20,464 nucleotides of DNA from Phaeoceros laevis (taxonomy: Eukaryota > Anthocerotophyta > Anthocerotopsida > Notothyladales): positions 1 to 20,464 of the forward strand of contig JBNGIQ010002818.1 of assembly GCA_049999765.1 (NCBI GenBank), given 5' to 3'. The number at the start of each line of letters is the position of its first letter. Positions within the stretch are counted from its first letter, which is position 1. Below the pieces are notes generated by a model, which was not told where the DNA came from, made no database searches, and was given only the letters and a program-made list of their open reading frames with translations. The translations under genes were made by a program, and so were the position numbers. Shown piece by piece: positions 19,572-20,464 of this stretch.

Positions 19572-20464
19572 GGCTGAAATTGGCACATTCAGGAAACGAA
19601 GGGTATGGAGGGCCCTAATTGCCGATATGGCTTCGGCCTCTCGTTCAGGCGGCTGCCAAGCATGCAGGCTTTGGTGGGGCTCCTATGGTTGACTATATGT
19701 ATATGACTCACAATGACGCACCTACTACTCCAATCTGGCCCAGCAAGAAGTCGAGCAGGCACTACTAGAGGCCCTCATTCAACCTGGTGTGAAAAGGACT
19801 ATTTCAGAAGCTCCAGATGTGGAAGGATTTGCTCGAATGCAGTCGGTCGAAGGGCGTTATCGTGACAAGCTCAAGATGTGATGTCTGTTACTCATCAGGC
19901 AAACAAGTAGACAATGTTCATAGTTTGAACTTTAAAGTTCAAAGTCTTCTGCTTTTTCTTGCTAAAAAGTCCTGTGATGAACATGCCTGGTTTCTCCTGG
20001 AATATTTCACTAGTTTAAACAGGTGTACAATTTGAACCCCTAAGGGACCTCCAAAATGAAGCATCGACGAACTAGCATAATCACAAAAAACACGTTCAAT
20101 GCAACGGTGCCACTTGGAAAAGGCGTGAACCTCCTTAAGACTTCGGGGTTCTCGGTAGTGGGCATGCTTCATTGAACCAACCAACAATTCTGCTCAGGCA
20201 ATCACGACACGGAGGCAGTGCTCTAACGGACAGTAGGGACAAAGACATGGTGATTGGAGTCATTCAAGTTGGACCTGCAATACGCTCCGAAGATTGTGTC
20301 CTTTGGTCAAACTTATCCTCAAAAACGCGTCACACAACTGCTAAACTCTTCAGCTCATTTAATCCATTTCCGCCAAAACTGGTGAAGAAAAAATGATATG
20401 TGAACACTATTGAAAAATGCTCTTTACATGTCATTGGTTCTGTCACTGTAATATGGAATGTGCC
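19549..20464. other. Upstream region of the J18-type cyclin
   Basis: No gene is firmly supported here. It should contain the cyclin 5' UTR and promoter. On the plus strand a 50-residue open stretch (NLAQQEVEQALLEALIQPG, 19721-19777, continuing to a TGA at 19879-19881) has protein-like composition but no start codon near its beginning or clear upstream exon. A perfect 20-bp palindrome lies at 19924-19943. The final 100 bases are AT-rich. Confidence 0.4.
19924..19943. repeat. Perfect 20-bp palindrome
   Basis: The sequence tttgaactttaaagttcaaa equals its own reverse complement over all 20 bases. It lies about 380 bp upstream of the cyclin start. It could be a binding site for a dimeric factor or a chance AT-rich palindrome; nothing nearby decides between these. 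Confidence 0.8.

Overview
The window is nuclear DNA from a green plant. Every recognisable gene is eukaryotic, most are split by short GT-AG introns (65 to about 350 nt), and the set is plant-typical: an FAO-type long-chain alcohol oxidase, a plastid-type cyclophilin, a J18-type cyclin and a decayed PLS-class pentatricopeptide (PPR) gene. The high gene density, short introns and the style of the PPR remnant suggest a compact, probably non-seed, land plant (bryophyte or lycophyte). The species cannot be fixed from the sequence alone.

Layout: (1) 1-554, AT-rich upstream DNA. (2) 555-5320 (+), the complete gamma subunit of the COPI coatomer: 19 coding exons, 896 aa. (3) 5321-6005, convergent 3' region with a two-copy 91-bp tandem repeat. 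(4) 7695-6006 (-), cyclophilin-type peptidyl-prolyl isomerase with a transit-peptide-like N-terminus, 7 exons, about 290 aa. (5) 7696-8072, a short head-to-head promoter region. (6) 8073-9765 (+), ribosomal RNA-processing protein RRP15: 8 exons including one of 20 nt, 263 aa. (7) 9766-11243, mostly upstream DNA of the next gene, holding strong splice signals and a possible small spliced ORF. (8) 11244-13963 (+), long-chain-alcohol oxidase: 4 exons, 784 aa, with a first intron that could be retained in frame. (9) 13964-14407, 3' region with a tandem repeat. (10) 15361-14408 (-), an intronless, GC-rich, disordered 317-aa protein that I do not recognise. (11) 15362-16683, non-coding with a third tandem repeat. 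(12) 16684-17832 (+), a PPR pseudogene. (13) 19548-17893 (-), a J18-type cyclin in nine short exons, including one of 18 nt; it is easy to miss because no exon exceeds 160 nt. (14) 19549-20464, its upstream DNA.

The genes are ordinary neighbours and not a functional cluster: vesicle coat, protein folding, ribosome assembly, lipid oxidation and cell-cycle control. I see no operon, CRISPR array, intact transposon or new multi-gene system. The points most worth a second look are the hidden J18-type cyclin and its 18-nt exon, the 20-nt exon in RRP15, the exitron-like intron in FAO, the unrecognised 317-aa protein, the possible small spliced gene at 10301-10767, and three independent two-copy tandem duplications lying between genes. 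All splice models were built by eye from consensus sites, reading frame and remembered family sequence; no alignment or transcript data were used.
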